From contig NZ_NEHW01000010.1 in the NCBI RefSeq assembly GCF_002112505.1, positions 186,001 to 250,000 of the forward strand: a stretch of DNA of 64,000 nucleotides, given 5' to 3'. Positions 8,215 to 16,164 of this stretch are shown piece by piece. Within the stretch, counting starts at the first letter, position 1. Each line of letters starts with the position of its first letter. The DNA comes from Pseudomonas sp. R28(2017). GTDB lineage: Bacteria; Pseudomonadota; Gammaproteobacteria; Pseudomonadales; Pseudomonadaceae. Under the pieces are notes generated by a model, which made no database searches, was not told where the DNA came from, and worked only from the letters and a program-made list of their open reading frames with translations. Both the position numbers and the translations under genes were made by a program.

Positions 8215-9168
8215 ATGACCCAGAACAAACCCACCCTGCACCCGCGCAACCGCCACCAGGGCCGCTACGACTTCCCCAGCCTGATCAAGGCCCACCCTGA
8301 CCTGGCCCGCTTCACCATCACCAACCCCCACGGCAAACCCAGCATCGACTTCGCCAACCCCGAAGCTGTGCGGGTGTTCAACCGTGCCCTGCTCAAGGCG
8401 CAGTACGGCATCCAGCACTGGGATATCCCGGCCGATTACCTGTGCCCGCCGATTCCCGGCCGCGCCGACTACCTCCACGTGGCTGCCGACCTGCTGGCCG
8501 AGGACAATGCCGGCGAGGTACCCAGGGGCGCCCCGGTTCGCGCACTGGACATCGGAGTTGGCGCCAACTGCATCTACCCGCTGCTCGGCCATAGCGATTA
8601 CCGCTGGCGCTTCCTCGGCTCGGACATCGACCCGGTTGCCCTGGCCTCGGCCAAGGCCATCGTCCAAGCCAACGGTTTGAGCAAGGGCATCAGCCTGCGC
8701 CAGCAAGCCAACCCCAAGCACATCCTCAGCGGCCTGCTGCAAGCGGACGAGCGCTTCGACCTGACCCTGTGCAACCCGCCCTTCCATGCCTCGCGCGAGG
8801 AAGCCACCCGTGGCAGCCAGCGCAAGTGGAAGAACCTCGGCAAGCAGGACCCCAAGCGCAAACTACCGGTGCTCAATTTCGGCGGGCAGAACAACGAACT
8901 GTGGTGCGAGGGCGGCGAGATCCGCTTCGTCACCCAGCTGGTCGGCGAAAGCGTGCAATACGCCCAGCAGGTGCTGTGGTTCACCAGCCTGGTGTCCAAG
9001 GCCAGCAACCTGCCGGGCATCGAGGCGGCGCTGAAGAAGGCCGGCGCCAAGGCCGTGCGCATCACCGAGATGGGCCAGGGCCAGAAGCAGAGCCGCATGG
9101 TCGCCTGGAGCTTCCAGGACGCCACCGCTCGCCAGGCCTGGCACGCCCTGGGTAAATCGCAGGCATGA
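8215..9168 (+). CDS. rlmF: 23S rRNA (adenine-1618-N6)-methyltransferase RlmF
   Basis: SAM-dependent enzyme that methylates N6 of A1618 in 23S rRNA. The 317-aa product shows the SAM-binding motif DIGVGANCIYPLLG (about residues 110-123) and the catalytic N6-adenine motif NPPF within CNPPFHASREEA; the N-terminus LHPRNRHQGRYDF is typical of RlmF. I use the ATG at 8215; the open frame extends upstream into the REP element, which is not part of the gene. It is followed at once by a strong terminator shared with hupN. Confidence 0.93.
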   Translation: MTQNKPTLHPRNRHQGRYDFPSLIKAHPDLARFTITNPHGKPSIDFANPEAVRVFNRALLKAQYGIQHWDIPADYLCPPIPGRADYLHVAADLLAEDNAGEVPRGAPVRALDIGVGANCIYPLLGHSDYRWRFLGSDIDPVALASAKAIVQANGLSKGISLRQQANPKHILSGLLQADERFDLTLCNPPFHASREEATRGSQRKWKNLGKQDPKRKLPVLNFGGQNNELWCEGGEIRFVTQLVGESVQYAQQVLWFTSLVSKASNLPGIEAALKKAGAKAVRITEMGQGQKQSRMVAWSFQDATARQAWHALGKSQA

Positions 9169-9201
9169 AAAAACCGCGCCCGGGCAAGCCGGGCGCGGTT
9201 T
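9169..9201. terminator. Bidirectional terminator between rlmF and hupN
   Basis: A 12-13 bp stem (AAACCGCGCCCGG at 9171-9183, CCGGGCGCGGTTT at 9189-9201) with a loop of about 5 bases, A-run on the left and T-run on the right. The flanking genes are convergent, so it probably serves both. Confidence 0.85.
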
Positions 9202-9219
9202 CGTCAATGCGTCAACCGA

Positions 9220-9501
9220 TTACTTGTTGACTGCGTCGGTCAGGCCTTTGGCCGGTACGAACTTGACGACTTTCTTGGCAGCGATTTCGATGGCAGCGCC
9301 AGTCGAAGGGTTGCGGCCGGTACGGGCAGGACGCTCGGAGACTTTCAGCTTGCCGATGCCTGGCAGGGTGATTTCAGCGCCGTTTTCCAGTTGGTCGGCA
9401 ACGATCTGGCCCAGTTGCTCCAGCGCATTGCGAGCGGTGGTTTTTGGCGCGTCGATGGCTTCAGCGATATCGGCAATCAGTTGGTCTTTGGTCAATGCCA
9501 T
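9220..9501 (-). CDS. hupN: HU-family DNA-binding protein HupN
   Basis: Small basic nucleoid protein that bends DNA as a dimer. The 93-aa product has the full HU fold: N-terminal helices (LTKDQLIADIAEAI), the beta-arm signature GKLKVSERPARTGRNPSTG with the conserved RNP at the arm tip, and the C-terminal helix. P. putida carries three HU genes (hupA, hupB, hupN); the position beside valS and yejK matches hupN as I recall it, so the paralogue assignment depends on synteny. A good ribosome-binding site (GGAAGGA) precedes the ATG. Confidence 0.9.
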   Translation of the reverse strand: MALTKDQLIADIAEAIDAPKTTARNALEQLGQIVADQLENGAEITLPGIGKLKVSERPARTGRNPSTGAAIEIAAKKVVKFVPAKGLTDAVNK

Positions 9502-9895
9502 GGTGGTGTTCCTTCCCTATCTAATTCAGTGGTTATGCAGCGTTCTACGACGTTATCGGGCCAGCCCCTGCGTTCTGGAGGGCCGCGCCAATCGCGCATG
9601 TAGATGCGTAAATCGGCGTTTGGTTCGACACGGCATGAGCACACTGCCAGCAATGCGCCACACAGGGGGGCGCAAGACGGCGCAAAGCTACCACAGGAAG
9701 GGATAAATATCCGCTACCCGCTTCGATTTAGTGCAGGTTTTTCGGGGGTTTTAGCCGAAAACCCACAAATTTGAACAAAAAACGAACAACCGGCATTTCT
9801 GCCAACATCCGGCCACTGCAGCGCCTGTCGTCTGGGTTAAACTGGACGACTTTTGCAGCGCGGCTTGTGGCCGCCCCGGACTCACCGAGAATTCC
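9502..9895. other. Intergenic region with divergent hupN and yejK promoters
   Basis: 394 bases without a gene. The left part must carry the hupN promoter on the minus strand; its ribosome-binding site GGAAGGA is at about 9509-9516. The right part is AT-richer than the surroundings (A-rich run near 9770-9790, TTAAAC near 9835), fitting a yejK promoter, but I see no clear paired -35/-10 boxes and no regulator site I can name. Confidence 0.5.
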
Positions 9896-10903
9896 ATGCC
9901 AATCCGTCATTGCATCGTTCACCTGATCGACAAGAAGCCCGATGGCAGCCCCGCCGTGCTCCATGCACGGGATACCGAACTGGGCGCATCGGACGCCATC
10001 GAAAACCTCCTGGCCGACCTCAACGACAGCTACAACGCCAAGCAAGGCAAGGCCTGGGGCTTCTTCCACGGCGAGTCCGGCGCCTACCCGCTGAGTGGCT
10101 GGCTGAAGCAGTACCTGGAAGACGAGAAAGACTTCGCCGCGTTCAGCCGGGTGGCGGTCGAGCACCTGCAAAAGCTGATGGAAGAGTCCAACCTCTCCAC
10201 CGGCGGCCACATCCTGTTCGCCCACTACCAGCAAGGCATGACCGACTACCTGGCCATCGCCCTGCTGCACCACAGCGAAGGCGTGGCCGTGAATGCCGAG
10301 CTGGACGTGACACCGTCGCGCCACCTGGACCTCGGCCAGCTGCACCTGGCGGCGCGCATCAACCTGTCGGAGTGGAAGAACAACCAGAACTCCAAGCAGT
10401 ACATCTCGTTCATCAAGGGCAAGAACGGCAAGAAGGTGTCGGACTACTTCCGCGACTTCATCGGCTGCCAGGAAGGCGTCGACGGCCCCGGCGAGACGCG
10501 CACCCTGCTCAAGGCCTTCAGCGACTTCGTCGAAAGCGAGGACCTGCCGGAAGAAGCCGCCCGCGAAAAGACCCAGACCCTGGTCGAGTACGCCACCACC
10601 CAGACCAAGCTGGGTGAGCCGGTGACCCTGGAAGAACTGTCGAGCCTGATCGACGAAGACCGCCCAAAGGCGTTCTACGACCACATCCGCAACAAGGACT
10701 ACGGCCTGTCGCCGGAAATCCCTGCGGACAAACGCACCCTCAACCAGTTCCGCCGTTTCACCGGGCGCGCCGAAGGCCTGTCGATCAGCTTCGAGGCGCA
10801 CCTGCTGGGTGACAAGGTGGAATATGACGAGGCCGCCGGGACCCTGATCATCAAAGGCCTGCCGACCACGCTGGTGGATCAGCTCAAGCGCCGCAAGGAC
10901 TGA
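9896..10903 (+). CDS. yejK: Nucleoid-associated protein YejK
   Basis: Homologue of E. coli YejK (NdpA), a nucleoid-associated protein reported to bind DNA and interact with topoisomerases. The 335-aa length matches the family, as do the N-terminus PIRHCIVHLIDKK and the C-terminal segment GLSISFEAHLLGDKVEYDE. No catalytic motif is expected. It lies opposite the HU gene hupN, so two nucleoid protein genes are divergent neighbours. Its stop abuts the convergent GIY-YIG gene with no gap. Confidence 0.93.
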   Translation: MPIRHCIVHLIDKKPDGSPAVLHARDTELGASDAIENLLADLNDSYNAKQGKAWGFFHGESGAYPLSGWLKQYLEDEKDFAAFSRVAVEHLQKLMEESNLSTGGHILFAHYQQGMTDYLAIALLHHSEGVAVNAELDVTPSRHLDLGQLHLAARINLSEWKNNQNSKQYISFIKGKNGKKVSDYFRDFIGCQEGVDGPGETRTLLKAFSDFVESEDLPEEAAREKTQTLVEYATTQTKLGEPVTLEELSSLIDEDRPKAFYDHIRNKDYGLSPEIPADKRTLNQFRRFTGRAEGLSISFEAHLLGDKVEYDEAAGTLIIKGLPTTLVDQLKRRKD

Positions 10904-11197
10904 TCAGACGGCCACATAGGAGGCGACCAGCGCCTCCTTGGCTGACTTGCGCAACTTCTTCACCAGGCGCTCCTGGCGCAGCGCCTCGCCCTTGTCCGGC
11001 CATTGTTCGACGTAGACCAGCGCCTGTGCCGGGCTGGTCTTGAAATAGCGGGCGCCCTGGCCCTTCTGGTGGGCCGCGAAACGCCGCTGCGGGTCATCGC
11101 TGATGCCGCAGTACAGCGAGCCATTGGCAGCCCGCACCAGGTACACGTACCACGGCTTGCATAGCGGGGTTTCGGTGACTTCGTTGACGATGCTCAT
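10904..11197 (-). CDS. GIY-YIG nuclease superfamily protein (YhbQ-like)
   Basis: A stand-alone GIY-YIG domain of 97 aa. The motif appears as WYVYLVRAANGSLYCGISDDPQRRFAAH: the Y-V-Y half, then Y-C-G-I in place of Y-I-G, with the conserved downstream arginine and the C-terminal lysine-rich helix. This matches the small YhbQ/UPF0213 group, for which nuclease activity on DNA has been reported but the physiological role is unclear. It runs convergent with yejK, ending immediately after that gene, and upstream of the NTF2-like gene on the same strand. Confidence 0.88.
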   Translation of the reverse strand: MSIVNEVTETPLCKPWYVYLVRAANGSLYCGISDDPQRRFAAHQKGQGARYFKTSPAQALVYVEQWPDKGEALRQERLVKKLRKSAKEALVASYVAV

Positions 11198-11215
11198 GGC
11201 CGACAGCTTAACCGC

Positions 11216-11686
11216 TCAGCTCGCCTGCTGGAACGCTCGCAGGCCTTTGAAGGCCTGCTGGCGCACCTTGTTCTGCAGCAGGGGTGACCAACCCAGCAAT
11301 ACCCCTGGCACCCCCAGCGCCTGACGCGACCAGCGCCACAGGTCGAACGTGTCGTCATGCTGGCAGATCAACCCGTCGCGAATGACGAAGCGTGCCTGGA
11401 TATCGTTGACCACGGTGCGGCCGGTCTGGCTGAACAGGTAGGTTGCAACCCAGTGCGCGCAGCCGCTGCGCGGGTCGGCACGGACCTGGTCGAACGTCAG
11501 CGAAAAGTCCTTGGCGCGGGTGGTGAGCATGCGCCACATGTCACCGACGTCGCGGCCACGCAGGGTGCCGAACACCGGATCGCTGAAGACAATGTCGTCG
11601 CTGTAGCAGGCCACCATGGCCTCGGCATCCAGGCGCTGGAAGGCCTGGTAGAAGCGGGTGATCAGGTCACGGTTGGCGTCGCTCAT
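11216..11686 (-). CDS. NTF2-like / SnoaL-like domain protein
   Basis: A 156-aa protein of the cone-shaped NTF2-like fold: N-terminal helices (LITRFYQAFQRLDAEAMVACYSDDIVFSDPVFG) followed by the typical beta-sheet segments (FVIRDGLICQHDDTFDLWRWSRQAL). Members include polyketide cyclases, isomerases and binding proteins, so the substrate cannot be named. The start at 11686 (MSDANRD) fits the family; an in-frame extension upstream to 11839 looks non-coding. It sits 18 bases upstream of the GIY-YIG gene on the same strand and downstream of the MFS gene. Confidence 0.85.
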   Translation of the reverse strand: MSDANRDLITRFYQAFQRLDAEAMVACYSDDIVFSDPVFGTLRGRDVGDMWRMLTTRAKDFSLTFDQVRADPRSGCAHWVATYLFSQTGRTVVNDIQARFVIRDGLICQHDDTFDLWRWSRQALGVPGVLLGWSPLLQNKVRQQAFKGLRAFQQAS

Positions 11687-11765
11687 GGGGGGCTGGTCCG
11701 TCCTGGGAATGGGAAGCTGCACGATAATCTGCCCCGCCTGCATTACGCCAGTACCGGCCTCGATG

Positions 11766-13046
11766 TCAGAGTTTTTCGCTGCTCGCCTGCACATGCAAAG
11801 CCCGCCCGGCGCCAAGCCCGAACACGATCGCCCCGACACCCAGCACAGCGAAAATCCAGCCCACCGCCGCCCAGCCCCCGGTCAGGTCATGCACCAGGCC
11901 GACCGCAAACGGGCCCATGGACGCCAGGGTATAACCCACCCCTTGCGCCATGCTCGACAGGTTCGCCGCCACATGGGCATCCTTCGAGCGCAGCACGATC
12001 AACGTAAGGGCCAAGGCGAAAGTACCGCCCTGCCCCAGCCCCAGCAGCACCGCCCAGCCCCACAGCCCGTCGACAGGTGCATACAGGCAACCGAACAGCC
12101 CCGCCAAGGTCACCAGCATGACGATCACGATGGCCAGGCGCTGGTCCTTGCCCCGGGTCGCCAGCCAGGGTGCGCCCAGCGAGCTGACCAGCTGCACGAT
12201 CACCGAGCCGGACAGCACCAGGCCGGCCTCGGTCGGGCTCAGGCCACGGCCGATGAGGATCGACGGCAACCAGCCAAAGACGATGTACGCCAGCGACGAT
12301 TGCAAGCCCATGTACAGCGTTACCTGCCACGCCAGCGGGTCTCGCCACAGCCCGCGCACCCGGTAGGCCGCCTTGTGCAGGCCGTGGCCCTGACGCGCTT
12401 GCGGCAACCAGACGAGCATGGCCAATAGCGCCGGTATCATCCAGAAGCCCAGGCCAAGGGCCCAGTTGTCATCGAAATGCTGGGTCATTGGCACCGTGGC
12501 CCCGGCGGCCATGGCCGCCCCCAGGCACAGCGCCATGGTGTAGACGCCGGTCAAGGTGCCCGCGTGCCGTGGGAAGTCGCGCTTGACGATACCCGGCAAC
12601 AACACCCCGATGATGCCGATGCTGGCCCCGGCCATCACGCTGCCGATGAACACCCCGGCAGCCCCCAGGGCGCTGCGCACCACGATACCCAGCGCCAGGG
12701 TGAGCAGGATACCCAGGATCACCCGTTCGCTGCCGAAGCGGCGCGCCAGGACCGGCGCCAGCGGTGCGAACAGCCCCAGGCAGAGCACCGGCAAGGTGGT
12801 CAGCAAACCGGCCTCGGAGGCATTCAGGCCGAGCCCCGCCGCAACCTGGCCAAGCACGGGCGCCATGCTCGACAACGCCGGGCGCAGGTTCAGTGCCACC
12901 AGCACCAGGCCCAGCAACAACAGCCAGGGCCGCTGCAGGGCCGGCGTATGTTGTTGCACCTGGGCATCGTCGGCCTCGGCGTCGATCAGCAGTTCTTCCA
13001 GTTCTCTTTCGCGGGCAGGCGCGTCTCGGGTCATTGGTTCAGCCAT
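11766..13046 (-). CDS. MFS transporter, CynX/NimT (cyanate transporter-like) family
   Basis: A 426-aa inner-membrane transporter with about 12 predicted helices. After a polar 40-residue N-terminal extension it has NLRPALSSMAPVLGQVAAGLGLNASEAGLLTTLPVLCLGLFAPLAP, which is the hallmark opening of the CynX/NimT branch of the major facilitator superfamily. Substrates of this branch include cyanate and 2-nitroimidazole export, but most members are uncharacterised, and there is no cyn gene nearby. It lies 13 bases downstream of the FadR-type regulator gene, on the same strand, so the two are probably co-transcribed and the regulator may control it. Confidence 0.9.
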   Translation of the reverse strand: MAEPMTRDAPARERELEELLIDAEADDAQVQQHTPALQRPWLLLLGLVLVALNLRPALSSMAPVLGQVAAGLGLNASEAGLLTTLPVLCLGLFAPLAPVLARRFGSERVILGILLTLALGIVVRSALGAAGVFIGSVMAGASIGIIGVLLPGIVKRDFPRHAGTLTGVYTMALCLGAAMAAGATVPMTQHFDDNWALGLGFWMIPALLAMLVWLPQARQGHGLHKAAYRVRGLWRDPLAWQVTLYMGLQSSLAYIVFGWLPSILIGRGLSPTEAGLVLSGSVIVQLVSSLGAPWLATRGKDQRLAIVIVMLVTLAGLFGCLYAPVDGLWGWAVLLGLGQGGTFALALTLIVLRSKDAHVAANLSSMAQGVGYTLASMGPFAVGLVHDLTGGWAAVGWIFAVLGVGAIVFGLGAGRALHVQASSEKL

Positions 13047-13059
13047 GGCCTTCTCGTCT

Positions 13060-13710
13060 TCAGGATTCGATGAGGGTCCGGCTCAGGGCTTTGGCCCGCT
13101 CCGGATCGCGTTGTTCGATGGCGTCGAGGATCTGCCCGTGCAGGTCGAAGGTCGCCTGGCTGCGTGGCACGGTCGCCATGTTGTGTTGCAGCGCAGCGGC
13201 CACCACCCCGGAAAAGTAGCGGTACAGCTCGCTCAGTGCCGGGTTGTGCGCGGCATCGATCAGGCGCTGGTGAAACACCAGGTCGCAACTGACGTAGGTA
13301 TCGACATCACCGTGAAAATGCTCGGCACTGCCCGCCAGTGCAGCGCGCAAGGCTTGCAGGTCCTCGTCGGTACGGCGCAACGCGGCGAGGCCGATCGCCT
13401 CGGTTTCAAGGATATGCCGTGTCTCGCGTGCCTGCTCCAGGGTGCAGCGCGACAAGGCCTGCACGGCTTGCAGCGGGTCCTGGCAGGTGCGCAGGTAGCT
13501 GCCGTCCCCCTGGCGGATCTCCACCAGGCCACTGAATGCCAGCACACGCATGGCTTCGCGCACGGTATTGCGACTGATGCCCAACTCCAGCGCCAGCACC
13601 GGCTCGGTCGGCAGACGCTGCCCGACTTGCCAGTCGCCTTGGAGAATACGCTCACGCATGCGCTCTACGGCGAGTTCGACCAGCGATCGCCTGGTCAATT
13701 CACTGCTCAT
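13060..13710 (-). CDS. GntR-family transcriptional regulator, FadR (FCD) subfamily
   Basis: A 216-aa regulator with an N-terminal winged helix-turn-helix (about residues 10-70: ILQGDWQVGQRLPTEPVLALELGISRNTVREAMRVL) and a C-terminal all-helical FCD ligand-binding domain carrying the metal-binding type residues in CDLVFHQRL and the later HGQILDAI. Such proteins usually sense carboxylic acids or sugar acids. The ATG at 13710 is used; a TTG nine bases upstream is also open. It probably controls the downstream MFS gene and itself; the palindrome TCATCCGATGA just upstream is a candidate operator. Confidence 0.92.
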   Translation of the reverse strand: MSSELTRRSLVELAVERMRERILQGDWQVGQRLPTEPVLALELGISRNTVREAMRVLAFSGLVEIRQGDGSYLRTCQDPLQAVQALSRCTLEQARETRHILETEAIGLAALRRTDEDLQALRAALAGSAEHFHGDVDTYVSCDLVFHQRLIDAAHNPALSELYRYFSGVVAAALQHNMATVPRSQATFDLHGQILDAIEQRDPERAKALSRTLIES

Positions 13711-13723
13711 TTCACTCAACCAA

Positions 13724-13734
13724 TCATCCGATGA
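13724..13734. promoter_or_regulatory. Candidate operator of the FadR-type regulator
   Basis: TCATCCGATGA is a perfect 11-base palindrome around a central base, 14 bases upstream of the regulator's ATG. Short palindromes of this size in the promoter are typical autoregulatory sites of FadR-subfamily proteins. The link to this regulator is inference. Confidence 0.4.
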
Positions 13735-13773
13735 ATTGACGAAGCTTAACGGAACACCTTCCAGACATCAATT

Positions 13774-13795
13774 CAACTGGCATTTCTACCAGTTG
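13774..13795. promoter_or_regulatory. Inverted repeat upstream of the phosphodiesterase gene
   Basis: CAACTGG (13774-13780) and CCAGTTG (13789-13795) form 7-bp perfect arms around 8 bases, in the 138-bp divergent gap. It includes a TGG-N8-CCA spacing reminiscent of GntR-type sites and lies about 54 bases before the phosphodiesterase ATG. It could be a second regulator site or a leader hairpin. Confidence 0.35.
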
Positions 13796-13848
13796 TCAGC
13801 GCAATGCCGTGTTGTAACGCTTGGCGCGACTCCATCAAGGCGCCATAC

Positions 13849-15057
13849 ATGTCCATTTCCAAAGCATTGCGGTGGGTTGCGCTGCTTGCAGCTGCCCTGC
13901 TGCTCGGCCTGTTCTTCAAAGGCTGCGAGCCCAGACAATCCCCCATACACCCCAAGACACTTCTCATCGGCATGGACGGCGTGCAGTTGCAGCACTACGA
14001 ACAACTGGGCGGGGATACCCACCTGCAGCGGCGCCTGTTCTCTGGCAAAGCCTATGCCGGTGGCGTCAATGGCCGTGCAAGCGAACAGCCGACCATCAGT
14101 GGCCCAGGCTGGATGACCTTGCTTACCGGCGTATGGGCGAACAAGCACGGCGTCATTTCAAACGCCGAGTCCCTGCGGATCGACCCCGAATTCCCCAGCC
14201 TGTTCAAACGGCTGCGTGAGGCCTTGCCGAGCGCTTACCTCTCCAGCGTCGTCAACTGGTCGCCGATCAATACCGCCTTCCTGCTGGAGGATGCGCAAGG
14301 CAACAATGTGCGCGAAAGCGGCCTGGACGATGAGCGGGTCACCGACCGAACCCTGGAAATCCTCGAAAACACACCTGCCGACTTCACCTTCATCCAGCTC
14401 GACGAACCCGATGAAGCCGGCCACGCCAGTGGCTTCGGCCCGGCCTACCAGTTTGCCCTGCGCGAAGCTGACGACAGGCTGGGGCGCCTGTTGGACAAGG
14501 TCGAGGAGCGTGCCTACAAGAACCCGCAGGAGGACTGGCTGGTGATCGTATGCACCGACCACGGTCGTGATTTCTGGGGCTCAGGCCACGGTGGCGTGAC
14601 CGAGCAGGAGAAGACGGTCTTCATTGCCAGCAACAAGCCGCTGAACGAAGAGTTGAACCAGCCCAGCATTCCAGAAGACAACCCAGGGCCCAACAATTTG
14701 TATGGCTACGCGGCGCAGACCTCGGTGGCCCCGACCGTGCTCAGGCACATGGGGCTCGACCTGAAGCCGGAATGGAGGCTCGATGGCACGCCACTGCTGG
14801 GCGCTACGGGCGTACGCAAGGCACGGGCCATTGAAGCCGACGCCAAGTTGCTGTGGAACAGCGACTCGTCAGGCACGGTGATCATTCACAAGAACGGCCA
14901 GGTCGTCACGAACGTGCAGGCCTACCTGCAGCAATGGACCGACCCGCAAGGCATGCGCCAGGCCAACGACTACGTGCTTGAGCTGGATGACACACCGGTA
15001 GCGGTGCGCACCCGGCCAGCGAGCAAGCCATTCATCCTCGAGGAAATCAGCTACTGA
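13849..15057 (+). CDS. Membrane-anchored alkaline phosphatase-superfamily phosphodiesterase
   Basis: A 402-aa protein with an N-terminal hydrophobic anchor (residues 7-24) followed by a cysteine (FFKGC) that could be a weak lipobox, so it is exported. The rest matches type I phosphodiesterase/nucleotide pyrophosphatases of the AlkP superfamily: metal-binding Asp in LIGMDGV, nucleophile Thr in SGPGWMTLLTG, then DEPDEAGHASG, TDHGRDF and GSGHGG supplying the remaining metal ligands. The substrate cannot be told; nucleotides, phosphodiesters or glycerophospho-compounds are possible. It is divergent from the FadR-type regulator and convergent with hisC, with no operon partner. The start at 13849 (MSISKALRW) places the anchor at the N-terminus. 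Confidence 0.88.
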   Translation: MSISKALRWVALLAAALLLGLFFKGCEPRQSPIHPKTLLIGMDGVQLQHYEQLGGDTHLQRRLFSGKAYAGGVNGRASEQPTISGPGWMTLLTGVWANKHGVISNAESLRIDPEFPSLFKRLREALPSAYLSSVVNWSPINTAFLLEDAQGNNVRESGLDDERVTDRTLEILENTPADFTFIQLDEPDEAGHASGFGPAYQFALREADDRLGRLLDKVEERAYKNPQEDWLVIVCTDHGRDFWGSGHGGVTEQEKTVFIASNKPLNEELNQPSIPEDNPGPNNLYGYAAQTSVAPTVLRHMGLDLKPEWRLDGTPLLGATGVRKARAIEADAKLLWNSDSSGTVIIHKNGQVVTNVQAYLQQWTDPQGMRQANDYVLELDDTPVAVRTRPASKPFILEEISY

Positions 15058-15112
15058 TGCGCACGCATCGCCTGCAGGAGCGAGATCAACCCGCCCCTGC
15101 GGCAAGCCAGGT

Positions 15113-16162
15113 TCAGTTCAGCGCGTCGATCAACGCCTGGTTCATCTGCGGCGTGCCAATGGTGATACGCAGGAACTGGGCAATCCGCTCCTGCTTGAAG
15201 TGACGTACGATCACCCCTTGCTCACGCAAGCGCGCCGCCAGTTGCGCGGCATCCTGCTGCGGGTGGCGGGCAAAGATGAAGTTGGCCGCCGATGGCAGCA
15301 CTTCAAAGCCCTTTGCAACCAGCTGCTCGACCAGCGCTTCACGGCTGTCGATCACCTTGCGGCAAGTCTGCTCGAAATAGGCCTGGTCTTCGAACGCCGC
15401 CGCGGCACCGACGATGGCCATGCGGTCCAGTGGGTAGGAGTTGAAGCTGTTCTTGATCCGCTCCAGCGCCTCGATCAGGTCTGGGTGGCCGACCGCCAAG
15501 CCGACCCGCAGGCCCGCCAGCGAGCGCGATTTCGACAGGGTCTGGGTCACCAGCAGGTTGTCATAACGATCCACCAGGCTGATGGCCGTCTCACCACCGA
15601 AATCGATGTAGGCCTCATCCACCACCACGACCGAATCACGGTTGGCCTGCAACAACTGCTCGATCGCTTGCAGCGGCAGCAGGCAGCCGGTTGGCGCGTT
15701 GGGGTTGGGGAAGATGATCCCGGCGTTGGCCTTGGCGTAGTCGGCGATGCGGATCTGGAACTGCTCATCCAGCGCCACTTGCTCGAATGGGATGCCGTAC
15801 AAGCCGCAGTACACCGGATAGAAGCTGTAGCTGACATCCGGGAACAGCAGCGGGCCGCGATCGTGCTGGAACAAGCCATGGAAGATGTGCGCCAGCACCT
15901 CGTCCGAGCCGTTGCCGACGAATACCTGGGCGGGGGTGACACCGTAGTACTCGGCCACGGCCTGCTTGAGCCGGTCGCTGTTCGGGTCCGGGTACAGGCG
16001 CAGGTTGTCGTTCAGCTCAGCGCGCATGGCTTCCAGTGCCTTGGGCGACGGGCCATACGGGTTCTCGTTGGTGTTCAGCTTCACCAGGCGGGCCATTTTC
16101 GGCTGCTCGCCCGGCACGTACGGCACCAGCGCCTTGACGAAGGGGCTCCAGAATCGACTCAT
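15113..16162 (-). CDS. hisC: Histidinol-phosphate aminotransferase
   Basis: PLP-dependent class I/II aminotransferase that converts imidazole acetol phosphate to histidinol phosphate using glutamate. The 349-aa protein has the HisC pattern: KLNTNENPYGPSP near the N-terminus, GNGSDE in the cofactor-binding region, VVDEAYIDF, and the PLP lysine in TLSKSRSLAGLRVG. It starts two bases after the hisD stop, so the hisG-hisD-hisC trio is one transcription unit. Pseudomonads have a second copy (hisC2) elsewhere, so this one is probably hisC1. Confidence 0.95.
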   Translation of the reverse strand: MSRFWSPFVKALVPYVPGEQPKMARLVKLNTNENPYGPSPKALEAMRAELNDNLRLYPDPNSDRLKQAVAEYYGVTPAQVFVGNGSDEVLAHIFHGLFQHDRGPLLFPDVSYSFYPVYCGLYGIPFEQVALDEQFQIRIADYAKANAGIIFPNPNAPTGCLLPLQAIEQLLQANRDSVVVVDEAYIDFGGETAISLVDRYDNLLVTQTLSKSRSLAGLRVGLAVGHPDLIEALERIKNSFNSYPLDRMAIVGAAAAFEDQAYFEQTCRKVIDSREALVEQLVAKGFEVLPSAANFIFARHPQQDAAQLAARLREQGVIVRHFKQERIAQFLRITIGTPQMNQALIDALN

Positions 16163-16164
16163 GT

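Noticed and set aside
5037..8249. Open frame of 1070 codons antisense to valS
   Set aside because: It is a GC-bias shadow: the composition is low-complexity Gly/Val/Ala/Gln/His, no family is recognisable, and it crosses the REP elements, while the plus strand carries a complete valS.
11687..11839. In-frame upstream extension of the NTF2-like gene
   Set aside because: The extra 51 residues overlap the 3' end of the MFS gene and do not look like protein; the ATG at 11686 begins the recognisable fold.
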